A stretch of DNA of 64,000 bases, taken from assembly GCA_006383075.2 (NCBI GenBank), contig SMNH02000003.1, positions 550,496 through 614,495 on the forward strand, in the 5' to 3' direction. This DNA comes from Kordia sp. TARA_039_SRF (lineage in GTDB: Bacteria > Bacteroidota > Bacteroidia > Flavobacteriales > Flavobacteriaceae). The notes below the pieces were generated by a model, which saw nothing but the letters and a program-made list of their open reading frames with translations, did no database searches and was not told the DNA's origin. The stretch's first letter is position 1. Each line of letters begins with the position of its first letter. The position numbers were made by a program, and so were the translations under genes. Positions 40,812-49,425 of this stretch are shown here, piece after piece.

Positions 40812-41726
40812 TCACAAAACCCTAGTGATTTTATCCAAAATTGCTTCAATATTTAGTAAAGGAATGCTAAAAACGCCCGAAACAATGATGAATTTTAAAA
40901 TGTTGTGAAGTAGTAAATATTGCGATTTTGTTTTAGAGCGATATAAAATTAATACGGAAATTAGCAAAAGCGCCATGCTTCCATAAAAATAATAACGCAT
41001 ATAACCTGTATCGTAATGTGAGAGAAGAAAAATAGTAACCGATATGGCAATGATTGTCGCCAATGTAATGAGTGCTTTGGATTTTTGTTCACCATACATG
41101 ACTGGAATGGTTTGGTAATTTTGCGCCAAATCTCCTTTGATATTTTCCAAATCTTTGATGAATTCACGAATGAGAATTAAAAGAAATAAAAATGTAGCAT
41201 GTACAAAAATGACGCTGTTTAAGTTGCCATAATAAATAAACACCGCAAAAAAAGGCGTAATGGCTAACATCGCAGAGGTCAAATTTCCCAAAAAAGGAAT
41301 CTTCTTCATTTTGTGTGAGTAGAACCAAATTCCGAAAATGTAAGCGGAGAAGAAAAGAAATGCGTTAAACGATACCAAACTCGCAATCCCGACAGAAATA
41401 AAATTTAAGATAAAATAGGTTGTCAATTTTGTGCGTTGACTTACCAAACGATCTAACATCGATTTTTTTGGTCGGTTGATTAAGTCTTTTTCCGCATCGT
41501 AGAAGTTGTTGATGATATATCCTGCCGCAATAGCAACTGCAGAAGCTAAGATTAACGCATGCAAATGTCCGTCTAGCAAAATTTCCATAAACCCTTCATT
41601 TGGCGCCAAAATAAATTTTGCTGCCAAATATTGTGCAATGACGATAATGAGAATATTATAGCCTCTTACGACAGAAAATAAGCTGAAGAGTTTATAATAA
41701 AATAGCTTTCGTTTTCTGGATAACAT
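40812..41726 (-). CDS. UbiA-family prenyltransferase (geranylgeranylglycerol-phosphate type)
   Basis: 304 residues and about eight or nine membrane helices. The first Asp-rich motif is 'NNFYDAEKDLINRP' (N-x-x-x-D-x-x-x-D), and the second is 'REFIKDLENIKGDLAQNYQT' (D-x-x-x-D). Both bind the Mg-diphosphate of the prenyl donor. The sequence pattern is like archaeal digeranylgeranylglyceryl-phosphate synthase and bacterial relatives, so an ether-lipid or quinone-like prenylation is possible. It is 14 bases downstream of mevalonate kinase, in an isoprenoid operon, which fits use of a locally made prenyl donor. The acceptor is not determined. Confidence 0.85.
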   Translation of the reverse strand: MLSRKRKLFYYKLFSLFSVVRGYNILIIVIAQYLAAKFILAPNEGFMEILLDGHLHALILASAVAIAAGYIINNFYDAEKDLINRPKKSMLDRLVSQRTKLTTYFILNFISVGIASLVSFNAFLFFSAYIFGIWFYSHKMKKIPFLGNLTSAMLAITPFFAVFIYYGNLNSVIFVHATFLFLLILIREFIKDLENIKGDLAQNYQTIPVMYGEQKSKALITLATIIAISVTIFLLSHYDTGYMRYYFYGSMALLLISVLILYRSKTKSQYLLLHNILKFIIVSGVFSIPLLNIEAILDKITRVL

Positions 41727-41740
41727 GCGTGACCAAACTT

Positions 41741-42670
41741 TTAGAAGTTATATACTACTTCAAGCTTGTAGTCTTTCAGAGTTTCTTTTGTTTTTTCAAT
41801 ATTTTGAGTAAATCCAAGAATGTATCCGCCACCACCAGATCCACAAAGTTTTAAGTAGTAATCGTTGGTTTCAATTCCTTGCTTCCACAGTGAGTGAAAT
41901 TGCTTCGGAATCATAGGTTTGAAGTTGTTAAACACAACTTTTGAAAGTGATTTTAAGTTTCCAAACAAGGATTTTATGTCTCCTTTTAAGAAATCTTCTA
42001 CGCAAGAATCGGTGTGTTTTATAAATTGGTCTTTAAGCATTTTACGGAAACCTTCTTGCTTCATGTTTTCCATAAAAATATTCACCATCGGTGCCGTTTC
42101 ACCCATAATTCCACTATCTAATAAAAATACTGCACCAGTTCCAACTTCGTTTTGAGAAGGAATTCCTGTAGGTTCAATATTATCTTTAGAGTTGATTAAA
42201 ATTGGAATGCTCAAATAGCTATTCAACGGATCGAGACCAGAACTTTTTCCGTGAAAGAATGATTCCATCACGCCGAAAATATCTTTAAGTTTTAAGAGTT
42301 TATCTCTGGTTAAATTTTCTAAAACCGTGATTTTGTTGTGTGCGTATTTATCATAAATAGAAGCCACTAACGCACCTGAACTTCCGACACCATAGCCTTG
42401 CGGAATAGATGAATCAAAATACATTCCTTTGTCCAAATCACTTTTTAAAGCTTCAATATCAAACGTAACTAAATTCGCATCTAATGCTTCCAGATAGTCT
42501 GCAAAACCTTTGAGACTGTTGTTGGATTTTATAGCTTCTTCAGATGGATTTTCGTCAATTTTTAACGCGCCTTTGTAAAAATTATACGGAATCGATAATC
42601 CTTTTGAATCTTTAATGATTCCGTATTCTCCGAAGAGTAATATTTTTGAATAAAACAGCGGACCTTTCAT
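41741..42670 (-). CDS. mevalonate kinase (GHMP kinase family)
   Basis: 309 residues. GHMP kinase motifs: 'KILLFGEYGIIKDSKGL' (motif 1), 'IPQGYGVGSSGALVASIYD' (motif 2, phosphate loop) and 'LKLCGSGGGGYILGF' (motif 3). 'ESFFHGKSSGLDPLNSYL' carries the catalytic Asp region seen in mevalonate kinases. It phosphorylates mevalonate to 5-phosphomevalonate in the cytosol. It lies 36 bases after the decarboxylase gene and 14 before the UbiA gene. Phosphomevalonate kinase, the intermediate step, is not encoded in this window. Confidence 0.88.
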   Translation of the reverse strand: MKGPLFYSKILLFGEYGIIKDSKGLSIPYNFYKGALKIDENPSEEAIKSNNSLKGFADYLEALDANLVTFDIEALKSDLDKGMYFDSSIPQGYGVGSSGALVASIYDKYAHNKITVLENLTRDKLLKLKDIFGVMESFFHGKSSGLDPLNSYLSIPILINSKDNIEPTGIPSQNEVGTGAVFLLDSGIMGETAPMVNIFMENMKQEGFRKMLKDQFIKHTDSCVEDFLKGDIKSLFGNLKSLSKVVFNNFKPMIPKQFHSLWKQGIETNDYYLKLCGSGGGGYILGFTQNIEKTKETLKDYKLEVVYNF

Positions 42671-42706
42671 AATTGCTTTTTAAATGGGGCTTTTGATAGT
42701 GTAAAA

Positions 42707-43789
42707 TTACAACTTTTTTGCTCCAAAACCTATTCTGTCGCAAATGTGATGCTCATTTTGACAAAATTTTAGTAATTCTTTTTGAATAAATGGATACACG
42801 GTATCTTTTTCATTTTCAGGATACAACACATGTACATTTGCACCAGCATCTAAGGTGAAACAAACATGCGTTCCCGAAGTTTCTCTAAATTTCCAAATTC
42901 GATGTATGATTTCTAGCGTGTTTGGTTTCATCAAAATGAAATACGGCATGGAAGTCATCATCATAGCATGCAAAGTGAGTGCTTCACTTTCTACAATGGC
43001 GATGAATTCTTCTAAATTTCCTTCGTCTAAGACCGATTGTATGTTGGTTAAATTTTCATGAGCCTGCAAAAAACGTTGTTGTGCAAACGGATGATTGTGC
43101 ATTAAATCGTGTCCAACAGTACTGCTGACTTGCTTTTCGCCTTTGTCTACCAACAAAATGGTATCATGATAATTTTTAAACACTTCGTGAACGCCGTACG
43201 GATATTTGATTCCGAACAAATCCGAGCTTCCAATAGTGTCTTTGTGATGTCCCCAAACTATCAAATCGCCTTCAATACTTCTGCTAGCACTTCCAGAGCC
43301 TAAACGCGCTAAAAAGGAAGCTTTACAGTTAAATTTTTCATCTGAAAGTGACGGATTGAGTTCTTTTTCCAAACTCATCAAACACAACGCCAACGCGCTC
43401 ATTCCCGAAGCTGAAGAAGCAATTCCGCTACTGTGCGGAAAGGAATTGGACGTTTCTATCGTAAAATGATAGTCTTTTAAAAATGGCAGGTATTTCTCAA
43501 CACGCTCAAAAAAGGTGATGATTTTTGGTTTAAAATCGTCTTTCTGTTTTCTTTCAAAAAATAAATCAAAAGAAAAATCTTCGCCTTTCTGTTCAAGCTT
43601 TTCGTAAGACAACGTTGTCGTGGTAGCGCAGGCTTCCAATGTAAAGCTGATAGAAGGGTTTTGCGGAATTTGATCTTCTTTTTTTCCCCAATATTTAATC
43701 AGTGCAATATTACTCGGCGATTTCCAAGTAACGCTTCCTGATGCAACATTTTCAGTATATTTTTCGGGTAGAAAGTCAGCTATTTTCAT
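42707..43789 (-). CDS. mvaD: diphosphomevalonate decarboxylase
   Basis: 360 residues from the ATG at 43787-43789; the 21 residues added by the track ORF lie upstream of the promoter-proximal start. Recognisable blocks are 'SNIALIKYWGKKED', 'NPSISFTLEAC', 'SGIASSASGMSALALCL' (phosphate loop), 'ARLGSGSASRS' and 'TLDAGANVHVLY' with the catalytic Asp. The enzyme turns 5-diphosphomevalonate into isopentenyl diphosphate with ATP, the last step of the mevalonate pathway. It is the first gene of the operon, behind a good promoter at 43809-43836. Confidence 0.94.
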   Translation of the reverse strand: MKIADFLPEKYTENVASGSVTWKSPSNIALIKYWGKKEDQIPQNPSISFTLEACATTTTLSYEKLEQKGEDFSFDLFFERKQKDDFKPKIITFFERVEKYLPFLKDYHFTIETSNSFPHSSGIASSASGMSALALCLMSLEKELNPSLSDEKFNCKASFLARLGSGSASRSIEGDLIVWGHHKDTIGSSDLFGIKYPYGVHEVFKNYHDTILLVDKGEKQVSSTVGHDLMHNHPFAQQRFLQAHENLTNIQSVLDEGNLEEFIAIVESEALTLHAMMMTSMPYFILMKPNTLEIIHRIWKFRETSGTHVCFTLDAGANVHVLYPENEKDTVYPFIQKELLKFCQNEHHICDRIGFGAKKL

Positions 43790-43808
43790 AGACAATTGTA
43801 AATTTTTG

Positions 43809-43836
43809 CAAAGATACGTTTTTTTTAATGTGTCAA
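43809..43836 (-). promoter_or_regulatory. Bacteroidota promoter of the isoprenoid operon, TTG-N17-TATCTTTG
   Basis: On the minus strand, TTG at 43836-43834, a 17-base spacer and TATCTTTG at 43816-43809, 19 bases before the ATG. The -33 TTG lies within the first intergenic repeat module, so the repeat supplies part of the promoter. Confidence 0.75.
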
Positions 43837-44099
43837 TTTGAAAATGTACCAATGAAGCAATGGCTTCTTTTTTTTAGAAACTACAATTAGTTTATCAAAG
43901 TATATCTCGATACAATTTTTCTCTGAAAAATCACTCGATATGACATTTTGGTTAGACATCTTAGATTTTTAGACTGACTTAGATTTTCTTCTAATAAGTC
44001 TAAAAGCCAAAGCGGTCTAAAATTAGGTGTTAGGTTTTGGGAATTAGGCATTAGTCAAGTTCAAAAAACTTAATTTTTAAATTGAGCGAAGCGAATCTA
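43819..44099. repeat. repeat-rich intergenic region (copy 2 of the three-module set)
   Basis: It holds the same modules in the same order as 6156-6556: AATGTGTCAATTTGAAAATG ending CCAATGA (near 43829), TCTCGATACAATTTTTCTC followed by CACTCGATATGAC (43905-43944), then AAAGCGGTCTA (44009-44019) and AGCGAAGCGAATCTA (44085-44099, 15 of 15 identical). It also contains TTAGGTGTTAGGTTTTGG (44023-44040). No gene is visible in the 322-base gap 43790-44111. Confidence 0.75.
44023..44040 (+). repeat. TTAGGTGTTAGGTTTTGG string (copy 2)
   Basis: 18 of 18 bases identical to the minus-strand copy at 20818-20835. Both copies are intergenic. Confidence 0.6.
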
Positions 44100-44111
44100 C
44101 TATCTCAATAC

Positions 44112-45323
44112 TCACATCTCAATACTATTAGCAATCACAAAACTTCCCGTCCATGCATTTTGAAAGTTAAATCCGCCCGTAATGGCGTCAATATTTAGAA
44201 TTTCGCCTGCAAAATAGAGGTTTTTATGTTTTTTACTTTCGAAAGTTTTAAAATTGACTTCTTTCAAATCGATTCCGCCAGCCGTTACAAATTCTTCTTT
44301 GAAGGTACTTTTGCCTTTTACTTGAAAAATAGCTGTTGTAAGTTGATTGGCTAATGCTTCTGTTTGTTGTTTGTTTACATCTGCCCAACGTGTAGTTTCA
44401 TCAATATTTGCAGCTTGTACAATGCGTTGCCACAAACGTTTTGGCAATTCGAACGGATTGTTTTTTTGAACTGTTTTTTTAGCCAATTGTAATTTATAAT
44501 CTTTCAAAAGTTCTATGCATTCTTGTCGTGAAACGTGGTCTAACCAATTGACTTCTATTTGAAAATCGTAATTTTTATCCGCTAAAATTCGTGCGCCCCA
44601 CGCGGAAAGTTTTAAAATACCTGGTCCGCTCATTCCCCAATGTGTGATGAGCAACGGACCGTTGGATTCCAATTTTGTATCAACCACTTTTACAGAGGCT
44701 GGTGTGGCAATTCCGAGTAAATCTTTGATACGTGCATCTTTGATATTGAACGTAAACAACGATGGAACCGCAGGAACAATGGTATGTCCGAGCGTTTCTA
44801 GTAGTTTCCACATTTTAGGATTACTGCCTGTCGCAAGTACTATTTTATTCGTTTTCAACATTCCTTGACTCGTCTCTACATGCCAAATATCATTTTCTTT
44901 CGAAATATGTTTGACTGCATGATTTTTTCTGAAATCGACTTGATATTTTTTTGCTTCACGCAGAAAACAATCAATAATCGTTTGCGAAGAATCGGAAACT
45001 GGAAAAATTCTGCCATCGTCTTCAATTTTCAATGGTACGTCGCGTTCTTCAAACCAGCCCATTGTATCGCCACAACAAAACTGATGAAAAGGACCGAGCA
45101 GTTCTTTTTCGCCACGCGGATAATGCTGAACCAATTCTTTCGGGTCAAAACAAGCATGCGTTACATTGCAACGTCCGCCGCCAGAAATTCTGACTTTCGT
45201 CAAAAATTCTTTTCCGCGCTCCACAACCACCACAGAGGCTGAAGGATGCTTTTCCGCAATGTTTATCGCTGTGAAAAATCCAGCTGCGCCGCCGCCAATT
45301 ATGAGAACGTCTATGGGTTGCAT
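44112..45323 (-). CDS. BaiN/HI0933-family NAD(P)/FAD-dependent oxidoreductase
   Basis: 403 residues. The FAD-binding fold starts at 'VLIIGGGAAGFFTAINIAE' (GxGxxG). It is followed by 'KVRISGGGRCNVTHA', the family's second flavin contact, and ends with 'GGFNFQNAWTGSFVIA'. 'THWGMSGPGILKLSAW' in the middle is also conserved in this group. The family includes BaiN-type flavoproteins and RdsA-like reductases; the physiological substrate here is unknown. It is a single gene, transcribed towards the repeat-rich gap. Confidence 0.9.
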   Translation of the reverse strand: MQPIDVLIIGGGAAGFFTAINIAEKHPSASVVVVERGKEFLTKVRISGGGRCNVTHACFDPKELVQHYPRGEKELLGPFHQFCCGDTMGWFEERDVPLKIEDDGRIFPVSDSSQTIIDCFLREAKKYQVDFRKNHAVKHISKENDIWHVETSQGMLKTNKIVLATGSNPKMWKLLETLGHTIVPAVPSLFTFNIKDARIKDLLGIATPASVKVVDTKLESNGPLLITHWGMSGPGILKLSAWGARILADKNYDFQIEVNWLDHVSRQECIELLKDYKLQLAKKTVQKNNPFELPKRLWQRIVQAANIDETTRWADVNKQQTEALANQLTTAIFQVKGKSTFKEEFVTAGGIDLKEVNFKTFESKKHKNLYFAGEILNIDAITGGFNFQNAWTGSFVIANSIEM

Positions 45324-45428
45324 TGTTTTTTATTGAAAGATTAAATGATTGAACAATTGAAAAATACTATAATTCAAAACTTTGGCAAACTTATTAACTT
45401 TTGTGATGACTGACAACCATTGCTGGTC

Positions 45429-45485
45429 TCAGTTTTCAGTCGCCAGTTTTCAGTTAACAGAAGAAGTTACTGAAAACTGAAAACC
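45429..45485. repeat. CAGTTTTCAGT inverted/tandem repeat cluster
   Basis: CAGTTTTCAGT occurs at 45430-45440 and 45444-45454. Its reverse complement ACTGAAAACTG is at 45469-45479 and continues as a second partial copy. The second and third copies form an 11-base stem with a 14-base loop. It lies between the flavoprotein and secreted-protein genes. Confidence 0.65.
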
Positions 45486-45547
45486 GAAGAATTTCCTAAA
45501 CTTATCATAATTGAACTTTGAAATTTTCACTTCCCTCAAGAAAGCCG

Positions 45548-45555
45548 TATTTTTG
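45548..45555 (+). promoter_or_regulatory. -7 box (TATTTTTG) of the secreted-protein gene
   Basis: Exact TAnnTTTG, 15 bases before the ATG at 45571. It excludes the TTG start at 45511. Confidence 0.5.
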
Positions 45556-45570
45556 AGAAAAAGCCCTTTT

Positions 45571-46428
45571 ATGAAGAATTTTCCCTTAAAATATATCTTT
45601 TTGTTAGTATTATGCACCAATTGCAACGTAAATTACGGACAGTTGAAATATGCTGGAAAGATTTCTGACGACTTGGAAGAAGTCTCTGGTATGGAATCGA
45701 TTCCTAATTTTAAAGGTTTTTGGATGATTAATGATGGTGGAAATGATGCCGAAGTGTATGAAGTAAATACCGAAGGAAAGATTTTCAGAACTTTGTATAT
45801 TGACGGGAAAAACCGCGATTGGGAAGATTTGACAAAGGATGCTAAAGGCAATTTATATATCGGCGATTTTGGTAACAATTCCAACGACCGAAAGAACTTG
45901 AAAGTATATAAATTGGACGCCAAAGACATGGCAGAAAAGAAAAGTATTGATCCTGAAAAGATTAAGTTTTCATTTCCAAATCAGAAGAAATTTCCACCGA
46001 AAAAGAAAGAACGCCATTTTGATGTAGAATCGTTTTTTTATCATAACGGACATTTGTATTTGTTTACCAAAAGCCGCACAAAAAAAGATTTTGGACGCAC
46101 TGATTTGTATAAAATTCCTGCCAAAGAAGGCGAATACGAGGCTGAATTTTTAGGCACATTCCACACATGCAGCGACGAACATTGCTGGGTTACCTCAGCA
46201 GCGATTAGTCCTGATGGAAAGAAAGTGGTTTTGTTGTCGCACAATGCGGTTTGGCAATTTACTGATTTTAAAGGTGATGATTTCCTTAACGGAACCGTAA
46301 AGAAATACGATTTGGGACATACTTCACAGAAAGAAAGTATCTGTTTTACAGACAATTCGACGGTATATATTTCGGACGAAGAATCGGGCAATAGTGGACG
46401 AAATTTGTATCAGTTTACGCTTGATTGA
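45571..46428 (+). CDS. secreted beta-propeller-like hypothetical protein
   Basis: 285 residues from the ATG at 45571, with a signal peptide ending near 'CNVNYGQ'. The mature protein has repeated strand patterns with Asp/Gly turns ('FWMINDGGNDAEVYEVNTEG', 'DWEDLTKDAKGNLYIGDFG', 'WVTSAAISPDGKKVVLLSHN', 'STVYISDEESG'), as in SdiA-regulated or six-bladed beta-propeller proteins. Three extra Cys/His residues ('HTCSDEHCW') could form a metal or disulfide site. The function is unknown, and the propeller call rests on the repeat rhythm only. Confidence 0.75.
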   Translation: MKNFPLKYIFLLVLCTNCNVNYGQLKYAGKISDDLEEVSGMESIPNFKGFWMINDGGNDAEVYEVNTEGKIFRTLYIDGKNRDWEDLTKDAKGNLYIGDFGNNSNDRKNLKVYKLDAKDMAEKKSIDPEKIKFSFPNQKKFPPKKKERHFDVESFFYHNGHLYLFTKSRTKKDFGRTDLYKIPAKEGEYEAEFLGTFHTCSDEHCWVTSAAISPDGKKVVLLSHNAVWQFTDFKGDDFLNGTVKKYDLGHTSQKESICFTDNSTVYISDEESGNSGRNLYQFTLD

Positions 46429-46462
46429 AAATTTTTCAGCCTATTCAAATAAAAAATTACCA

Positions 46463-46470
46463 TAACTTTG
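46463..46470 (+). promoter_or_regulatory. -7 box (TAACTTTG) of the RluF-like gene
   Basis: Exact TAnnTTTG, 30 bases before the ATG at 46501. Confidence 0.55.
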
Positions 46471-46500
46471 CACTTTGAATAAATTTCGAATACCATTTGC

Positions 46501-47235
46501 ATGAGCAATCCACAATTGACACGAATTAATAAGTTTTTGAGCGAAGCAGGTTATTGTTCGCGTAGAGCGGCAGATAAATTGATTGAGCAACGACGTGTAA
46601 CTATCAACGGGAAAGTGCCAGAAATGGGCACTAAAATTGCACCTGGCGATGAAGTTCGTGTGGATGGTGAATTGATTTCAAATTCAGAAGAGAAACCTGT
46701 GTATTTGGCGTTTAATAAACCTATCGGCATTGTGTGTACGACAGATACACGCGTGGAAAAGGATAATATTATTGATTATATCAATTATCCGACGCGAATT
46801 TTCCCAATTGGACGTTTGGATAAACCCAGCGAAGGCTTGATTTTCCTGACAAGTGATGGCGATATTGTGAACAAAATTTTACGCGCTCGCAACAATCATG
46901 AGAAGGAATATGAGGTAACGGTGAATCGTCCGATTACAAATGATTTTATCCAAAAAATGAGCAACGGTATTCCGATTTTAGGAACCGTGACGCGCAAGTG
47001 CAAGGTGGAACAATTGACAAAATACACCTTCAAAATTATTTTGACACAAGGATTGAATCGACAAATTCGTAGAATGTGCGAGTATTTGGATTATAACGTT
47101 GTAAAACTGAAACGCACACGCATCATGAATGTTTCGTTAGATGTTCCCGTGGGGAAATGGCGTCATTTGACAGAAAAAGAACTGCAAGGAATTCACAATT
47201 TAACAAGCGCTTCTTCCAAAACACATCGGAGCTAA
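46501..47235 (+). CDS. rluF: 23S rRNA pseudouridine synthase, RluF type
   Basis: 244 residues. The N-terminal S4 domain ('RINKFLSEAGYCSRRAADKL') starts without the long basic tail seen in the other synthase at 38794. The catalytic block is 'GRLDKPSEGLIFLTSDGDIV' with the active Asp, followed by 'LTQGLNRQIRRMCEYLDYNV', both close to RluF, which modifies a uridine of 23S rRNA. It has its own -7 box. The stop overlaps the end of the convergent LytTR regulator by four bases. Confidence 0.9.
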   Translation: MSNPQLTRINKFLSEAGYCSRRAADKLIEQRRVTINGKVPEMGTKIAPGDEVRVDGELISNSEEKPVYLAFNKPIGIVCTTDTRVEKDNIIDYINYPTRIFPIGRLDKPSEGLIFLTSDGDIVNKILRARNNHEKEYEVTVNRPITNDFIQKMSNGIPILGTVTRKCKVEQLTKYTFKIILTQGLNRQIRRMCEYLDYNVVKLKRTRIMNVSLDVPVGKWRHLTEKELQGIHNLTSASSKTHRS

Positions 47236-47954
47236 AACCCTAATACTTCTTTAAATTTATATGATTGTCGGCGCGAAACTTCTATTTCTTGCTTCGAATT
47301 TTTCATCGTTATTTTCAACTTTCCATTAAACCACGGCACGACTTTATCCACATGATTGAGATTGATGATTTGCTGTCGGTTAGCTCTAAAAAAAGTTTCT
47401 TCGGGTAATTTTGCCTCTATTTGGTTGAGCGATTTGTAAATTAATGGTTTGTGTTCGTCAAAATATACACGTGTGTAATTTCCAACGATTTCGAAAATCG
47501 CAATTTCTGAAATTCGGATGAGCCAACAGTTTTCACCTTCTTTGATGAATATTTGACGATGCAGCTCAAACGGTGTATTTTCAGAAGCTTCTTTTTCAAT
47601 CGCTGTGATGACTTTTTCTATGGTTTTGGAAAATCGTTCTTGACTTATGGGTTTTAGCAAGTAATCGAACGCATTGTATTCAAAGGATTTTATCGCGTAT
47701 TCGTCGTAAGCAGTCGTGAAAATGGTCATCGGAACATTTTCTAGCATTTCCAGCAATTCAAAACCATTTTTTTCAGGCATGTTGATGTCCAAAAATAAGA
47801 TTCGCGGTTGTTTTTGATTGATGAGTTCGTACGCCTTATCTACATTTTCAGCTTCAGCTACTAACTCAATCTGCGGATGCTTTTTAAGAAGTTCCTTGAG
47901 TTCATTTCGCGCTAAGCGAGAGTCTTCGACGATTATAGCTGTGATGTTTTCCAT
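47232..47954 (-). CDS. LytTR family response regulator
   Basis: 240 residues. The receiver domain has 'IIVEDSRLARNEL' (acidic pair), the phospho-Asp in 'RILFLDINMPEKNGFELL' and 'DYLLKPISQERFSKTI' with the conserved Lys. The C-terminal LytTR domain is clear: 'SEIAIFEIVGNYTRVYF' and 'LPEETFFRANRQQIINLNHV', then 'VSRRQSYKFKEVLGF'. LytTR proteins bind pairs of direct repeats about 21 bases apart. The partner kinase gene lies 330 bases upstream on the same strand. A matching repeat pair occurs upstream of the hydrolase gene at 50884-50911, a likely target. Confidence 0.93.
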   Translation of the reverse strand: MENITAIIVEDSRLARNELKELLKKHPQIELVAEAENVDKAYELINQKQPRILFLDINMPEKNGFELLEMLENVPMTIFTTAYDEYAIKSFEYNAFDYLLKPISQERFSKTIEKVITAIEKEASENTPFELHRQIFIKEGENCWLIRISEIAIFEIVGNYTRVYFDEHKPLIYKSLNQIEAKLPEETFFRANRQQIINLNHVDKVVPWFNGKLKITMKNSKQEIEVSRRQSYKFKEVLGF

Positions 47955-48284
47955 AAAAATTCTTTCTATTCAAAATTCATTCAAATATCAATTTCTTTAG
48001 TATTCAGCCTTGTGAGTTTCTCACAAAAATATTGTGTTACTTTCGTTTTCTTTGTTTGCCCAAAGAAAAGAAACAAAAGAAAGGGCACTTTTCTAGAGGT
48101 GTTTTTAATTTTTCTTTTAAGGAAAAACTAAAACCGCAATAATTTTTTGATATTTCAATTCATCATGCTCTATTTTTTTGTTAAAAGAAAAAAGGCAATC
48201 CTTATTGAAAGTTCGAATACATTTTAACAAAAAATTACTGCTACACTGCAGAAAAGAAAAACTTACGCAAACTTAACTAGTATA
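47955..48284. other. 330-base gap between the LytS-type kinase and the LytTR regulator
   Basis: No gene is visible. It contains a short perfect dyad TTGTGAG-TTT-CTCACAA (48010-48026) about 55 bases before the regulator start and a hairpin of the widespread CTTTG-TTTGCC-CAAAG type (48036-48090). No TAnnTTTG box was found by eye. The dyad could be an operator or attenuator that lets the regulator be expressed at a different level from its kinase. Confidence 0.55.
48036..48090. repeat. GTTTTCTTTG / CAAAGAAAAG imperfect inverted repeat
   Basis: Stem 48045-48054 / 48061-48070 with nine of ten bases paired around TTTGCC, followed by AAACAAAAGAAAGGGCAC. From memory, similar strings (CTTTGCTTGCCCAAAGAAAAG...) occur between genes in many unrelated bacteria. 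The role is unclear. Confidence 0.5.
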
Positions 48285-49346
48285 TTAACTAACAGGTATT
48301 TTGATAACTGCTTGTACTTCGTTTGCTGCTTCCTTGAGTGTAAAAGTAGCATTTTCTCCGTATAATAATTCCAAACGCTTTGAAATATTGTCAACACCTA
48401 TTTTGGTGGAATCGGTGGTTGATTTTAAACTTCCTGTGTTGTTGACTTGCAATATAATTTCTTGATTATTTGTAGAAACCATCAACTTAATTTTTCCACC
48501 TTTTTTCTGTTCAGAAATGCCGTGTTTGATAGCATTTTCAACCAACATTTGTAAAATCATTGGTGGAATTTTGACTTGCAATAACGATTCGTCTACTTCT
48601 TTTTCATAGGACAAACGATCTTCCAATTGTATTTTGGAAAGCGCAATGTAGTTTTCAACCGTTTCTAATTCTTGCGCAATTTGGATAGCGTCTACTTTGT
48701 TCATGTTGAGCGAATATCGCAGCATTTCCGACAATCGTGTTAGCATTTCTCTCGATTTATCCACATCTTCTAGCATCAATCCACGAATATTATTAAGACT
48801 GTTGAACATAAAGTGCGGATTGAGTTGTCCTTTTAGTGTATTGAGTTGTGATTCTTTAAGAGAAGTTTCTAATCGTAAGCGATCCATCTTATTGCGTTGC
48901 ATACGTGCAATAGATTTTATCGCCACATAAGAAACAATCCAGAAAAAGACATAAACACCGATATTTATTGAGGTCACCACAATCATATTGCCGTAGATTG
49001 GAAGCCTTTTTTCATGAATCGCCACAAATAACAGCGCACTAAAGCTAATGAGAATTACAACGAACAAAAACACAATAAGAATGTACAACCCAAAAACTTT
49101 TAAGTAATTTTTTCGATTTTGATTTTCGATAAAATTGATACGTTTTAGGTATAAACGCAACCACGTAGTTAAACTAATACCGAGAATTACAAATACAATT
49201 CCTTCAAGGATAAAATAAGCTGGCTGAATTTCTGTTTTGGAGCCCATAAAAATTTGTATCGCAACATTAATACTAATGAGCAATCCCCAACTTACAAATT
49301 GCAGTAGCCAGAAAAGGTATGTATTTGTTTTATTTAAAACTTTCAT
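48285..49346 (-). CDS. LytS/YehU-type sensor histidine kinase
   Basis: 353 residues. Four membrane helices fill the first ~160 residues ('YLFWLLQFVSWGLLISINVA', 'FILEGIVFVILGISLTTWL', 'VFGLYILIVFLFVVILISF', 'INIGVYVFFWIVSYVAI'). A short coiled linker leads to the His_kinase domain with the phospho-His in 'LNPHFMFNSLNNIRGL' and the ATP site in 'MLVENAIKHGISEQKKGG'. There is no separate sensor domain, so the signal is probably membrane-associated. It forms a pair with the LytTR regulator downstream. Confidence 0.92.
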   Translation of the reverse strand: MKVLNKTNTYLFWLLQFVSWGLLISINVAIQIFMGSKTEIQPAYFILEGIVFVILGISLTTWLRLYLKRINFIENQNRKNYLKVFGLYILIVFLFVVILISFSALLFVAIHEKRLPIYGNMIVVTSINIGVYVFFWIVSYVAIKSIARMQRNKMDRLRLETSLKESQLNTLKGQLNPHFMFNSLNNIRGLMLEDVDKSREMLTRLSEMLRYSLNMNKVDAIQIAQELETVENYIALSKIQLEDRLSYEKEVDESLLQVKIPPMILQMLVENAIKHGISEQKKGGKIKLMVSTNNQEIILQVNNTGSLKSTTDSTKIGVDNISKRLELLYGENATFTLKEAANEVQAVIKIPVS

Positions 49347-49371
49347 GTGTTCAAATGATGTCTAAAGTAAG

Positions 49372-49407
49372 AAAAATGCACTTCTTTGATGGTAAAAAAA
49401 GTGCATT
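49372..49407 (-). terminator. Rho-independent terminator after the alpha/beta hydrolase
   Basis: Stem AATGCACTT / AAGTGCATT with a 15-base loop, then T on the minus strand. It lies 18 bases after the hydrolase stop and separates that gene from the kinase gene. Confidence 0.8.
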
Positions 49408-49425
49408 GTAAATTTGATTGATGAT

